Below are positions 8,320 through 16,420 of a stretch of 64,000 nt of DNA, one piece after another (position 1 is the stretch's first letter; each line of letters begins with the position of its first letter). The position numbers and the translations under genes were made by a program. A model generated the notes under the pieces. That model saw only the letters and a list, made by a program, of their open reading frames with translations, searched no databases and had not been told where the DNA came from. The DNA comes from Palsa-504 sp050011155 (lineage in GTDB: Bacteria; Actinomycetota; Actinomycetes; Streptosporangiales; Streptosporangiaceae), in NCBI GenBank assembly GCA_050011155.1, contig JBEKJP010000039.1, positions 1 through 64,000 of the forward strand. The letters are read 5' to 3'.

Positions 8320-8871
8320 CTGTTCTCCTGTCCTGCGGGCGCGCGTCATCGACGCATGGCGCAGCCTCTGCTCATGCCTGTAGCCACCGCTCGGCATGTC
8401 CCCGGCGAACACGACGTTGGCTGGCTTTCCAAACTTTACGGTTAAATCACATGGCATGTCGGAAAGACCGCGAATTTCGGCAAAAACCCGGCATAGGTCG
8501 CTTTCGGTAAAGGTGGTCAGGCCGGCCGGCGTCCCATCCAGGCTGACCTCGATCTTTATTACCGAACGGTGTTCCTGTTCCGCCCGCCCGCACCTGTTAC
8601 GTGAGTTACTGCGGTGAGAAGAGCGGCAACCTGCAGCTCACGGGGCACAGTGCGTCGCGTATAGCGCCCTGGCGTACTCGTGAACTATCCGTGCATAGTT
8701 ACAACGGGCTGTACTTTCCGGGGCAAATCCGATTCCGCCTAAATTGGCCGGTAGAGAGCTAGAGTGTCTCTTGGCATGCCGTGCACTCTGTACAGCCAAA
8801 TAAACGCCGAAGGGTCGCCGTGCCGGTTAAAGACCGGGCGGTTCCCGGCCATTGACCTGGTGTGAGTTGCG
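8320..8871. other. Divergent intergenic region, probable promoters
   Basis: About 550 bases lie between the divergent permease operon and the conservon-type kinase. Base composition drops in AT-richer patches near 8425-8445, 8550-8565 and 8735-8760, where promoters are likely. I looked for riboswitch cores (guanidine, glycine, SAM types) and strong dyads and saw none I could support. Confidence 0.5.
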
Positions 8872-11274
8872 ATGCATGTTGAGATTTTCCTGGCCATCAT
8901 GGTGCTCGCCGTCGCCCTCCTGGTGGCCGCGGACTTCTTCCGGCGGGCGAGCGAGGGCCCGCACGAGCACGCCGAGAGACCGGCGTACGACGCCGGGCGG
9001 GCTGCCTTCACCCCGCCCGGCGCTCCCGGACCTTCCCGGCCCGCGGCCGCGGTAACCGCCTTCCAGCCCGTCGGGGCTGGCCGGCCGGCCGCGGCCAGGA
9101 CCGGCCCCGGCCCCTCGCTGTCCCGTCCGGGGCCGGGTGCCGGGGGAGCGGTGCCGGTCCAGGGCGCGGACGGGGTGAAGGGCAGATGGCTCGTCCGCAC
9201 CCGTTTGTCGCTCGTGGCGGCGGCATCGGCGCTGGCCGCCGCGGCCGCGACGGCCAGCTTCATCCGCGCGGCCGACGTCATGCGGGGGGCCTCCTACCAT
9301 TCCGACGTCAGCTCGATCCGCGATGGCGCCGCCGCGTCGGCCATCTTGGCCGGCGCGGCCGGGGTCGTCGCGCTGGCCGTCGGCGGGTGGGCCGCGGCCA
9401 TCTTGATCAGGTCGGTGCTGCGGCCGCTGGACCAGCTGCGCACCGGGGCGGTCGAGCTGGCCGACGTCCGGCTGCCCGATGCGCTCCGCGGCGGCGGCCG
9501 CGGAGCGCTCGCCATCCGGTCGGTCGGCGTCGCCTCCTCCGATGAGATCGGCCAGATCGGCCGGGCCTTCGACCGGGTCCAGGCCGAGGTGCTCGGGCTG
9601 ACCAGCAACGAGGCTGGATTGCGGGGCAAGCTCGGCGAGATGTTCGTCGAGCTGTCCACGCGCAGCCAGGCCCTGGTGGAGCGCCAGATCAGGCTGATCG
9701 ACGAGCTCGAGCAGGGGGAACAGGACGCCGAGCGGCTAGCCAGCCTGTTCAAGATGGATCACATCGCGACCCGGATGCGCCGCTACTCGCAGAACCTGCT
9801 CGTGCTGGCCGGGCACGAGCTGCCCGGGGACTGGAACCAGCCGGTGGCGCTGGTCGACGTGATCCGGGCCGCGGTGTCCGAGATCGAGGATTACGAACGC
9901 GTCTCGCTCAACGCCCAGGCGGGTATCGCGATCGCCGGGCCCGCCGTCAAGGACGTGGTCCACCTGCTCGCCGAGCTGGCCGAGAACGCGACCTCGCTGT
10001 CCGCGGCCGGCACCCCGGTCGATATCTCCGGCCGCTCGCTGGCCAGCGGCGGGACCCTGATCGACGTCACCGACTCCGGTGTCGGCATGAACCCCGAGGT
10101 GCTGGCGGAGGCCAACCGGCGGCTGGACAGGCCGCCGGCCATGGACTTCGCCGTCTCCAGGAACATGGGCCTGTTCGTGGTGGGCAGGCTCGCCGCCCGG
10201 CACGGCATCAAGGTCCGGCTGCAGCCCGCCGCGGCCGGCGGCCTGACCGCGCTGATCTGGCTGCCGGAGACCGTCGCCAGCGGCCCGGACACCCCCCCTG
10301 ACCACCGGGCTTCAGACCACCGGGCTTCTGACCACCGGACTTCTGACCGCCGGGCCGCCGGGGGCTGGGCGGGCGGGGACACGGCTTCTGGGGATACCGC
10401 CTTCGACGGTACCGACGCCGGTCCGGGATGGGGCGCGCACGCGGCCGTAAGGCCCGGGCTGCCGGCCGGGACACCCGGCTCTGGTGCACCCGGTCGCGGC
10501 CAGGCCGAGCGGGAAGGCGTGGCGACGTCGATGTGGTCCGCGCCGGTCATGGAAGACATCCGCCCGTCCGCCCCAGCGGCCCCGTCCGCCCTGTCCGCCC
10601 CGCCCGGCCGGGTGGCCCCGCCCGGCCCGGTGGCCCGCCCGGGGCGGCACGCCTGGTCGGATAGCGGTTCGCAGCCCAGCTTCCACCCGCACCCGCCGGC
10701 TTCCGCCTCGCCGGTTCGCACCCAGCCGTCCTCTCTTCCCCAGCGGCTCGTGGCCAGCCCGCGGCCCAGCCCGGCCCAGCCGTCCGCATCCGTTGCCGCC
10801 CCGCCCGCGCCTTTCGCCGCCTCACCCCCGGCCGGCCCGGACGCGGCGGCCTCGCCCGCGTTCGCCGGCCCGGAGTCCGACGTCGCCACCAGCGCCGCCG
10901 AGTCCGGCGCCGCCGAGGCGGGGGAACGCCGTCTGCCCATCTACGAGGCGGTCGAGTCGGACTGGTTCGGGAACCGCCGTAAGCTGCCCGTCGGCTCCGC
11001 CGCGGCCGCGGGCGGCTGGACCACCCCCGCCGACCCGGGCTGGGACGCCGCCAAGGCGGCCGCCGCGCCCGCCTCGAGCGAGAACACGGCGGCCGGCCTG
11101 CCGCTGCGGGTACCGCGGGCGAACCTGGTCCCCGGCGCGATCGGCGCGCCGTCGGACAAGCCCCCGATCCCCAGGTCGGCGTCCGCGGTCCGGGACCGGC
11201 TCTCCGGATTCCAGCGCGGCACCAGCCACGGGCGGGCGGTACTCAACCGGGACGGCGAGGAGCAGACCCCCTGA
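8872..11274 (+). CDS. CvnA-type conservon sensor histidine kinase
   Basis: An 800-residue membrane kinase-like protein. Residues 1-23 form a membrane helix, with further helices near 105-125 and 155-180. A HAMP-like linker (LRPLDQLRTGAVELADV) and a coiled segment with the KMDHIATRMRRYSQNLLVLAG helix follow. The GHKL ATPase domain lies near 340-460 with N-box AENATSLSAAGTPV, G-box DSGVGM and a later GLFVVGRLA motif. This layout, with a Pro/Ala-rich tail of about 340 residues, is that of CvnA proteins, which head actinomycete conservons together with roadblock, DUF742 and GTPase proteins. None of those partners follows here, so it is an orphan. No classical phosphoacceptor H-box is evident, as is usual for this family. 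The tail contains a short DHRASDHRASDHRTSDRRA repeat. Confidence 0.85.
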   Translation: MHVEIFLAIMVLAVALLVAADFFRRASEGPHEHAERPAYDAGRAAFTPPGAPGPSRPAAAVTAFQPVGAGRPAAARTGPGPSLSRPGPGAGGAVPVQGADGVKGRWLVRTRLSLVAAASALAAAAATASFIRAADVMRGASYHSDVSSIRDGAAASAILAGAAGVVALAVGGWAAAILIRSVLRPLDQLRTGAVELADVRLPDALRGGGRGALAIRSVGVASSDEIGQIGRAFDRVQAEVLGLTSNEAGLRGKLGEMFVELSTRSQALVERQIRLIDELEQGEQDAERLASLFKMDHIATRMRRYSQNLLVLAGHELPGDWNQPVALVDVIRAAVSEIEDYERVSLNAQAGIAIAGPAVKDVVHLLAELAENATSLSAAGTPVDISGRSLASGGTLIDVTDSGVGMNPEVLAEANRRLDRPPAMDFAVSRNMGLFVVGRLAARHGIKVRLQPAAAGGLTALIWLPETVASGPDTPPDHRASDHRASDHRTSDRRAAGGWAGGDTASGDTAFDGTDAGPGWGAHAAVRPGLPAGTPGSGAPGRGQAEREGVATSMWSAPVMEDIRPSAPAAPSALSAPPGRVAPPGPVARPGRHAWSDSGSQPSFHPHPPASASPVRTQPSSLPQRLVASPRPSPAQPSASVAAPPAPFAASPPAGPDAAASPAFAGPESDVATSAAESGAAEAGERRLPIYEAVESDWFGNRRKLPVGSAAAAGGWTTPADPGWDAAKAAAAPASSENTAAGLPLRVPRANLVPGAIGAPSDKPPIPRSASAVRDRLSGFQRGTSHGRAVLNRDGEEQTP

Positions 11275-11277
11275 CGC

Positions 11278-11431
11278 CAGCCTGTCCCGGATCGCGCACC
11301 ACCTCGACTTCGCCCCGTACACGCTGGACGAACTGTTCGCCATCGGGCAGGCCATGCTCGACCTACTACCTGTCCCCAGAAGCCGAGCTGGCCTTCCGTG
11401 ACTACCTGACCATCCGCATGGGGCAGCAACC
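11278..11431 (+). pseudogene. C-terminal remnant of CbxX/CfxQ-type AAA ATPase, frameshifted
   Basis: Immediately after the kinase stop, one frame reads SLSRIAHHLDFAPYTLDELF then AIGQAMLD. After a one-base shift near 11366 the next frame reads YYLSPEAELAFRDYLTIRM followed by GQQPH. Together they match, from memory of the family, the conserved lid and C-terminus of CbxX/CfxQ/SpoVK-like AAA ATPases (RIAHHL.FAPY...YYLSPEAE.AFR.YL..R). The upstream ATPase core and the final FANARSVRN-type end are both missing. It is therefore a short relic of a lost gene. I am fairly confident of family, less of the exact limits. Confidence 0.6.
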
Positions 11432-11474
11432 GCACCCGCCAGTCCCGAACCTCCCGCCAGTCCCAAACCCCTCG

Positions 11475-13127
11475 TCAGTCCCCGGCGCTTCCCGCCACCC
11501 CGACGCCCCCCACTCCAGCCGGAGCAGCCACCGGGGCCTGCGACGGGTCAGCCGTGTACTCGTGCGCCCGAGTCTCGTCCTCACCCGCAGGCACCTTAAA
11601 AGCCTTGAAGACCAGCGTGAGCACCACCGCCACCACCAGGTTGAGAACAATCGCAGTCAACCCGATGTAAAGCGTGTGCCCCCAGACGGTATCCACCGAC
11701 CCAGCCCAGTGCGACGTGGTCGGCGTGGCCACCTTGTACGCGGCGACAGTCCCGAAGATCATCCCCGCCAGCCACCCCGTCAGCAGCGCATACCGGTGGA
11801 ACCAGCGTGTGAACAACCCGCTGACCAAGGAAGGGAACGTCTGCAGGATCCAGATCCCGCCAAGCAGCTGCAGGTTGATAGAGAACGTCTTAGGCAGCTC
11901 GACCGCGAACAGCAGCGCTCCCACCTTGACGGTAAGCGAAGCCCACTGAGACACCCGCGTCTGCAGCCGGGGACTTGCCTCGGGATGGAAGAACTCGCGG
12001 AAGATATTGCGGGTGAACAGGTTGGCGGCGGCGATGGACATGATCGCGGCCGGCACCAGCGCGCCGATGACGATGGCGGCGAAGGCGATCCCGGTGAACC
12101 AGCTCGGGAACAGGTGCTGGAACAGGTACGGCACCGCGAGCTGGGCGTTGTTCGCCTTCTTGACGTTCGCCGCGGTCGTCTTGTCGGCCAGCGCCACGTA
12201 GCCGAGCAGGGCGATGAAGCCGAGCATGATCGAGTAGATAGGTAGCAGCGCCATGTTGCGCTTGATGATGTCGCGCCGCCTGGTGGAGAGCACCCCGGTG
12301 ACCGAGTGCGGGTACACCATCAGCGCCAGCGCCGAGCCCAGCGCCAGGGTGGAGAACGCCAGCTGGTTGTTACCCGTCACCGGAATGAACACCCCGGTCG
12401 GCTTGTGCGTCACCGGGCTGATCGCCTTCAGGTGCGCCTCGCCGGCCGCGAAGATGTGTCCCCAGCCGCCCACCTTCCCCGGCAGGTAGAGCACCGCCAC
12501 GATGATCATCAGGTACACCAGGGTGTCCTTGACGAACGCGATCAGCGCGGGCGCCCGCAGCCCGGAAACGAACGTAAAGAAGGCCAGGACCAGGAACGCG
12601 ATAAAAAGCGGAAGATCCTTGACGAACGTGTTGGCCGAAGAAGCGCCGACGCCCATCACGGTGAGCACGGCCTGAATGCCCACCAGTTGCAGCGCGATAT
12701 AGGGCATCAGCGCCAGGATCCCGGTGAACGCGATGGCCAGCGCCAGGCTGCGTGACCCGAAGCGGCCGCGGACGAAGTCGGCCGGCGTGACGTAGTTGTG
12801 CACCCGCGCGATCGACCACAGCCGGGGCAGGAAGATCAGCGCGATCGGGAACACCATGATGGTGTAGGAGACCGCGAAGAAGCCGGTCACCGCGCCGGCC
12901 CCGAACACCGCCGCGGGCACCGCGATGAAGGTGTACGCGGTGTAGAGGTCACCGCCGAGCAGGAACCAGCCCACGAACGTGCCGAACCCGCGCCCGCCGA
13001 GCCCCCACTCGTTCAGGTGCATCATGTCCTCGGCCCGGCGCCACCGGGCCGCCGCGAAGCCGATCAGGGTGACGAGGAGGAACAAGACGATGACGATGGT
13101 GAAGGTGACGGCGTTGACGTTGCTCAC
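11475..13127 (-). CDS. Sodium/solute symporter, monocarboxylate (MctP/ActP-like) type
   Basis: A 550-residue SSS-family transporter with about 13 membrane helices. Segments such as LNEWGLGGRGFGTFVGWFLL, GDLYTAYTFIAVPAAVFGAG and VHNYVTPADFVRGRFGS are typical of monocarboxylate uptake symporters (acetate, propionate, pyruvate). The small DUF3311 gene lies directly upstream and the two overlap by four bases (GTGA at 13124-13127), a pairing usual for this transporter class. A CRP-like site upstream of the pair suggests carbon-source control. The tail ends in a Gly/Val/Ala-rich stretch next to the AAA relic. Confidence 0.85.
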   Translation of the reverse strand: MSNVNAVTFTIVIVLFLLVTLIGFAAARWRRAEDMMHLNEWGLGGRGFGTFVGWFLLGGDLYTAYTFIAVPAAVFGAGAVTGFFAVSYTIMVFPIALIFLPRLWSIARVHNYVTPADFVRGRFGSRSLALAIAFTGILALMPYIALQLVGIQAVLTVMGVGASSANTFVKDLPLFIAFLVLAFFTFVSGLRAPALIAFVKDTLVYLMIIVAVLYLPGKVGGWGHIFAAGEAHLKAISPVTHKPTGVFIPVTGNNQLAFSTLALGSALALMVYPHSVTGVLSTRRRDIIKRNMALLPIYSIMLGFIALLGYVALADKTTAANVKKANNAQLAVPYLFQHLFPSWFTGIAFAAIVIGALVPAAIMSIAAANLFTRNIFREFFHPEASPRLQTRVSQWASLTVKVGALLFAVELPKTFSINLQLLGGIWILQTFPSLVSGLFTRWFHRYALLTGWLAGMIFGTVAAYKVATPTTSHWAGSVDTVWGHTLYIGLTAIVLNLVVAVVLTLVFKAFKVPAGEDETRAHEYTADPSQAPVAAPAGVGGVGVAGSAGD

Positions 13128-13450
13128 TGGGTCACCTCATCCGGCCCGTCGGTGCCGGCCGGCCTAGAGCCGGCCGGCCTAGAGCCGGCCGGCCTAGACG
13201 CCAGCCGGCTCTGCAGGAACAGGACGATCCCGAGCGCGATGCCCACCGCCGGTATGTAGACGAGCAGGTAGAAGTAGAAGAAGGGGAAGTCGCCGACCTT
13301 CGGCGTGGCGCTGGCGTAGAGCGGCACGTACAGCGAGAAGAACACCGAGGCAAGGATCAGGATGGCGATGACCGCCGAGATGACCGGGTGGGCCGCGATC
13401 GCGGACCGGGAACCACCGGAGGTCGTCGGCGTAGCGGACGGCTGGGTCAT
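13124..13450 (-). CDS. DUF3311-family small membrane protein
   Basis: A 108-residue protein with two membrane helices, about residues 21-45 and 55-80, separated by the loop YASATPKVGDFPFFYFY that matches the DUF3311 pattern. It is the usual small partner of MctP-type symporters and may be an accessory subunit; its biochemical role is unknown. The ATG at 13450 was chosen because a purine-rich GAGAGGG lies about six bases upstream; a longer GTG start (13519) would run through the CRP-like site. The C-terminus holds the repeat SRPAG three times, from a 15-bp tandem repeat. Confidence 0.8.
   Translation of the reverse strand: MTQPSATPTTSGGSRSAIAAHPVISAVIAILILASVFFSLYVPLYASATPKVGDFPFFYFYLLVYIPAVGIALGIVLFLQSRLASRPAGSRPAGSRPAGTDGPDEVTQ
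13154..13198. repeat. 15-bp coding tandem repeat, three copies
   Basis: Three perfect copies of gccggccggcctaga encode SRPAG three times near the C-terminus of the DUF3311 protein. Each unit is itself partly palindromic (gccggccggc). Confidence 0.95.
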
Positions 13451-13482
13451 GGTTGCCCTCTCGTCGGGAGAACGCCTCTCAC

Positions 13483-13498
13483 CGTGACTGACATCACA
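13483..13498. promoter_or_regulatory. CRP-type binding site candidate
   Basis: The 16-bp sequence CGTGACTGACATCACA matches the CRP consensus TGTGA-N6-TCACA at nine of ten positions when read on the minus strand. It lies 33-48 bases upstream of the chosen ATG of the DUF3311-symporter operon. Actinobacterial CRP homologues recognise the same GTG-N8-CAC core, and acetate/monocarboxylate permeases are known CRP targets elsewhere. The sequence match is seen; the regulation is inferred. Confidence 0.6.
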
Positions 13499-13661
13499 CT
13501 GGCTCCATATATGGTCCACTCGAAATCATGATTGGGCAATGCCCTGCGAGCGCAATGAGGAAATTGTCACGTTATTGGTCGCGGCACGCCATTTACGTTG
13601 GCCGATGTCGCCTCGATAGCGCTGGTCCAGGTCGTGCCGAGTGATTCTCGCCTAATGAGGA

Positions 13662-14390
13662 TCAGTGAATCTGAGCCGGGTATATACCGCCGAGCTCGGG
13701 GCCGAGCCCCGCGCGCGCCACGGCCAGGAAGGCGTCCCGGTCCAGCTGCCCGGAGCCGGCTGGCAGCGCGCCGGCCAGTGGCCGTCCCGCGATGACGGCC
13801 AGGTCGGTGAGGTTGGCCCGTTCGGCCAAATCCGGTTCGGCCGGCCAGGCGCCGATGACCACCCCGGCCGCCGTCAGCCGCCGGGCCCCCAGCGCCTCCA
13901 GGGTCAGCGCGGTGTGGTTGAGGGTGCCGAGCCCGGGCGTGGTCACCACCAGGACCGGCGCGCCCAGCATGGCGGCCAGGTCCGCGATCGTGGCGCCGGC
14001 CGGGTCGTAGCGGACGAGCAGCCCGCCCGCGCCCTCGACCAGGACCAGATCCGCCGAGGCGGCCAGTTGCTTCACCGCGACCGCCGCTGCGGCCAGGTCC
14101 AGTGGCGGGAGCCCGGCCGACCGGGCGGCCGCCTCGGGCGACAGCGGGTCGGGAAACCGGGCCAGCTCGCGGGTCAGGCTCACCCCGGACAGGCGGCGGA
14201 CGACCTCGAGATCTCCGCGAAAACCAGGCGGCTCGCCGGTCTGGGCCGGCTTGACCACCGCGACCCGGTCGCCGCGCGCCACCGCCAGCGCCGCGACCGC
14301 CGCGGTGACCACGGTCTTGCCGACCTCGGTGCCGGTACCGCTGACGACCAGGACCGGAGGGAGCCTCAAAGAGCCAACCCCAGGGGTCAC
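13662..14390 (-). CDS. bioD: Dethiobiotin synthetase
   Basis: A 242-residue enzyme that closes the ureido ring of dethiobiotin from 7,8-diaminopelargonate, CO2 and ATP. The P-loop GTGTEVGKT lies near residue 17, a KPAQTGEPPG substrate loop near 45, and the switch-like VLVEGAGGLLV near 115. Length fits BioD. The GTG at 14390 overlaps the stop of the DasR-type regulator (GTGA), so this start is preferred over an upstream ATG that would overlap the regulator by 60 bases. bioF lies upstream in the same operon; bioA and bioB are not in the window. Confidence 0.92.
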   Translation of the reverse strand: MTPGVGSLRLPPVLVVSGTGTEVGKTVVTAAVAALAVARGDRVAVVKPAQTGEPPGFRGDLEVVRRLSGVSLTRELARFPDPLSPEAAARSAGLPPLDLAAAAVAVKQLAASADLVLVEGAGGLLVRYDPAGATIADLAAMLGAPVLVVTTPGLGTLNHTALTLEALGARRLTAAGVVIGAWPAEPDLAERANLTDLAVIAGRPLAGALPAGSGQLDRDAFLAVARAGLGPELGGIYPAQIH

Positions 14391-15145
14391 CGGCGGAGCC
14401 TGGTCACGAACTTGTACCGGTCGCCGCGGTACCACGACTGCGCCCACTCGACCGGCTCCCCGGTGACGTCGTACGCGTGCCGGGACAGCAGCAGCAGGGG
14501 CAGCCCGGGGTCGACCTCGAGCAGCTGGGCGTCGTGCGGGTCGGCCAGCACGGTCTCGATCGTCTCTTCCGCCTCGGCCAGCTCGATGCCGTACGCCGCG
14601 TGCAGCGTCTCGTACAGCGACCGGTGCCGTTCCAGCTGCTTGCGCAGGCCGGGAAAGCGCCGGGCGGGCAGGTGCGAGGTGTCGATCGACATCGGCTCGC
14701 CGTCGGCCAGCCGCAGCCGGTGAATGCGCAGCGCGCGGCCGCCCGGGCGGATGCCGAGCAGCTCCGCGAGCGGCTCGTCGGTGGTCACGTAGCCGATGTC
14801 GAGGATCTTGGTCTGCGGGTGCAGGCCGTGCGCGCGCATGCCCTCGGTGTAGCTGGCCAGCTCGAGCGGCTGGGCCACCTTGGGCTTGGCCACGAACGTG
14901 CCCTTGCCCTGCATGCGCAGCAGCCGGCCCTCGACCACGAGCTCGGCCAGCGCCTGCCTGACCGTGGTCCGCGAGGTTCCGTACGACCGCGCGAGCTCGC
15001 GTTCCGGCGGCACCGGGCTGCCGGCGTCCAGCGCGGCGGTGAGCTCGAGCAGCTGCCGCTTCACCTGGTAGTACTTGGGCAGCCGGAGCGGGCCCGCACC
15101 GGGAATTGCGGGTGGGTCATCGGCCGGCAACAGCGAAGCGGTCAT
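14387..15145 (-). CDS. DasR-type GntR/HutC transcriptional regulator
   Basis: A 252-residue regulator with an N-terminal winged helix (PVPPERELARSYGTSRTTVR, about residues 44-63, then QALAELVVEGRLLRMQGKGTFVAKPKV) and a UTRA effector domain. The similarity to Streptomyces DasR is strong and extends through SYTEGMRAHGL, ILDIGYVTTD, LRIHRLRLADGEPMSID and the end EPVEWAQSWYRGDRYKFVTRL. DasR senses amino-sugar phosphates and represses GlcNAc uptake and chitin genes. The striking point is its place: 38 bases after bioF and overlapping bioD by GTGA, so it is co-transcribed with biotin synthesis. No dre-like operator (ACTGGTCTAGACC type) was seen in the flanks. It may be the genuine DasR or a paralogue retuned to biotin or fatty-acid signals. 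Confidence 0.85.
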   Translation of the reverse strand: MTASLLPADDPPAIPGAGPLRLPKYYQVKRQLLELTAALDAGSPVPPERELARSYGTSRTTVRQALAELVVEGRLLRMQGKGTFVAKPKVAQPLELASYTEGMRAHGLHPQTKILDIGYVTTDEPLAELLGIRPGGRALRIHRLRLADGEPMSIDTSHLPARRFPGLRKQLERHRSLYETLHAAYGIELAEAEETIETVLADPHDAQLLEVDPGLPLLLLSRHAYDVTGEPVEWAQSWYRGDRYKFVTRLRR

Positions 15146-15183
15146 CGCAAATCATTGCCTTAATAAGAGGTGAACGTCAACTA

Positions 15184-16383
15184 TCAACTATCTCCATGTT
15201 CTCGCACCGCGGCCAGCGCGCACACCGCTGTCGCGAAGTCGCTTTCCGTCAGGTCGGCCCGCCCGGTCAGCCGCAGGCAGGCCCGCCCGCTGGGCACCGA
15301 GGGCGGCCGGAAGCAGCCCACGTGCACGCCGTAGTCGGCACAGGTCTTCTTGGCCCGAACGGCCTGGGCGGATTCGCCCACCGTCACCGCGAGCACGGCG
15401 GCGTCCGGCGCACTGACCCGCAAGCCCGCCTCAGCCGCGATCGCGGCCAGCCGGGTCGCGGCGGCCCGGGCCCGGGCGCCTAGCTCCGGTTCGGCCGCGA
15501 CCACGTCCAGGGCGGCCAGCGCCGCGGCCGCGCACGGCGGCGCCAGGCCGGTGTCGAAGATAAAGCCGCGCCCGGTGTCCACCAGGGTGCCGGTCACCTC
15601 GGGCGCGGCCAGCACCGCGCCGCCCTGCCCGGCCAGCGCCTTGGACAAGGTGACGGTGCGGATCAGGTCCGGCTCGGCCGCGATCCCGGCGGCGGCGGCG
15701 GCGCCACGACCGCCCGGGCCGATCACGCCGAACGAGTGAGCCTCGTCGAGCACCAGCAGCGCCCCGTGGTCCCGGGCCGCGGCGTGCAGGCCGGCGACCG
15801 GGGCCACGGCGCCGTCGACGGAGAACACGGCGTCGCTGACCACGATGGCCGCGGGTTCGTCCCGGCGGTCAAGCTCACGCCGCACCGCGTCCGCGTCGAG
15901 GTGCGGCGTCACCGCCACCCGGACCCCGCGGGTCCCGCGGGCCAGGCGGCACGCGTCGATCAGCGAGGCGTGGTTGCCGGCGTCCGAGACGATCAGCACC
16001 CCGCCCGCGCCAGCCAAAGCCCCGCTTAGGGCCGAGGCCAGCGCGGTGAGCACGGTCAGGTTGGCCAGGTAGCCCGAGGAGAACACGAGCGCGGCTGGGG
16101 TGCCGGTGAACCGCGCCAGCCGCTCCTCCAGCCGGGTGTGCAGCGTGGTCGTCCCGGTGACCAGGCGGGAGCCGGTCGATCCGGTGCCCCACGCCCGGGC
16201 GGCCTCGGCCGCGGCGTCGGCCAGCCGCTTGTCCCGGCTCAGCCCGAGGTAGTCGTTCGAGGCCAGGTCGACGAGCCCGTCATGGCCGGCGCGGCGGGGG
16301 ACCAGGCCGCGCCGGACCCCGGCCCTGGCTCGCCCGGCCGCGGCCTGGCCGAGGAGCTCGAGTGGACGTATTCGATCGCTCAT
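15184..16383 (-). CDS. bioF: 8-amino-7-oxononanoate synthase
   Basis: A 399-residue PLP enzyme of the alpha-oxoamine synthase family. It condenses pimeloyl-thioester with alanine in the first committed step of biotin ring assembly. Visible features are SNDYLGLS near the N-terminus, GSTGSRLVTG, the cofactor-stacking region DAGNHASLIDACR, DEAHSFGVIG, and the Schiff-base lysine in TLSKALAGQGG. Length is normal. It is the first gene of bioF-dasR-like-bioD and is divergent from pdtaS, with only 37 bases between start codons. Confidence 0.92.
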   Translation of the reverse strand: MSDRIRPLELLGQAAAGRARAGVRRGLVPRRAGHDGLVDLASNDYLGLSRDKRLADAAAEAARAWGTGSTGSRLVTGTTTLHTRLEERLARFTGTPAALVFSSGYLANLTVLTALASALSGALAGAGGVLIVSDAGNHASLIDACRLARGTRGVRVAVTPHLDADAVRRELDRRDEPAAIVVSDAVFSVDGAVAPVAGLHAAARDHGALLVLDEAHSFGVIGPGGRGAAAAAGIAAEPDLIRTVTLSKALAGQGGAVLAAPEVTGTLVDTGRGFIFDTGLAPPCAAAALAALDVVAAEPELGARARAAATRLAAIAAEAGLRVSAPDAAVLAVTVGESAQAVRAKKTCADYGVHVGCFRPPSVPSGRACLRLTGRADLTESDFATAVCALAAVREHGDS

Positions 16384-16420
16384 CGGGGAATGATCTCAGC
16401 CCGGATGCGATGATGGTGCT

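Noticed and set aside
8320..8871. Possible riboswitch in front of the APC permease operon.
   Set aside because: I could not match any conserved core (guanidine, glycine, SAM, lysine) or draw a convincing multi-stem structure.
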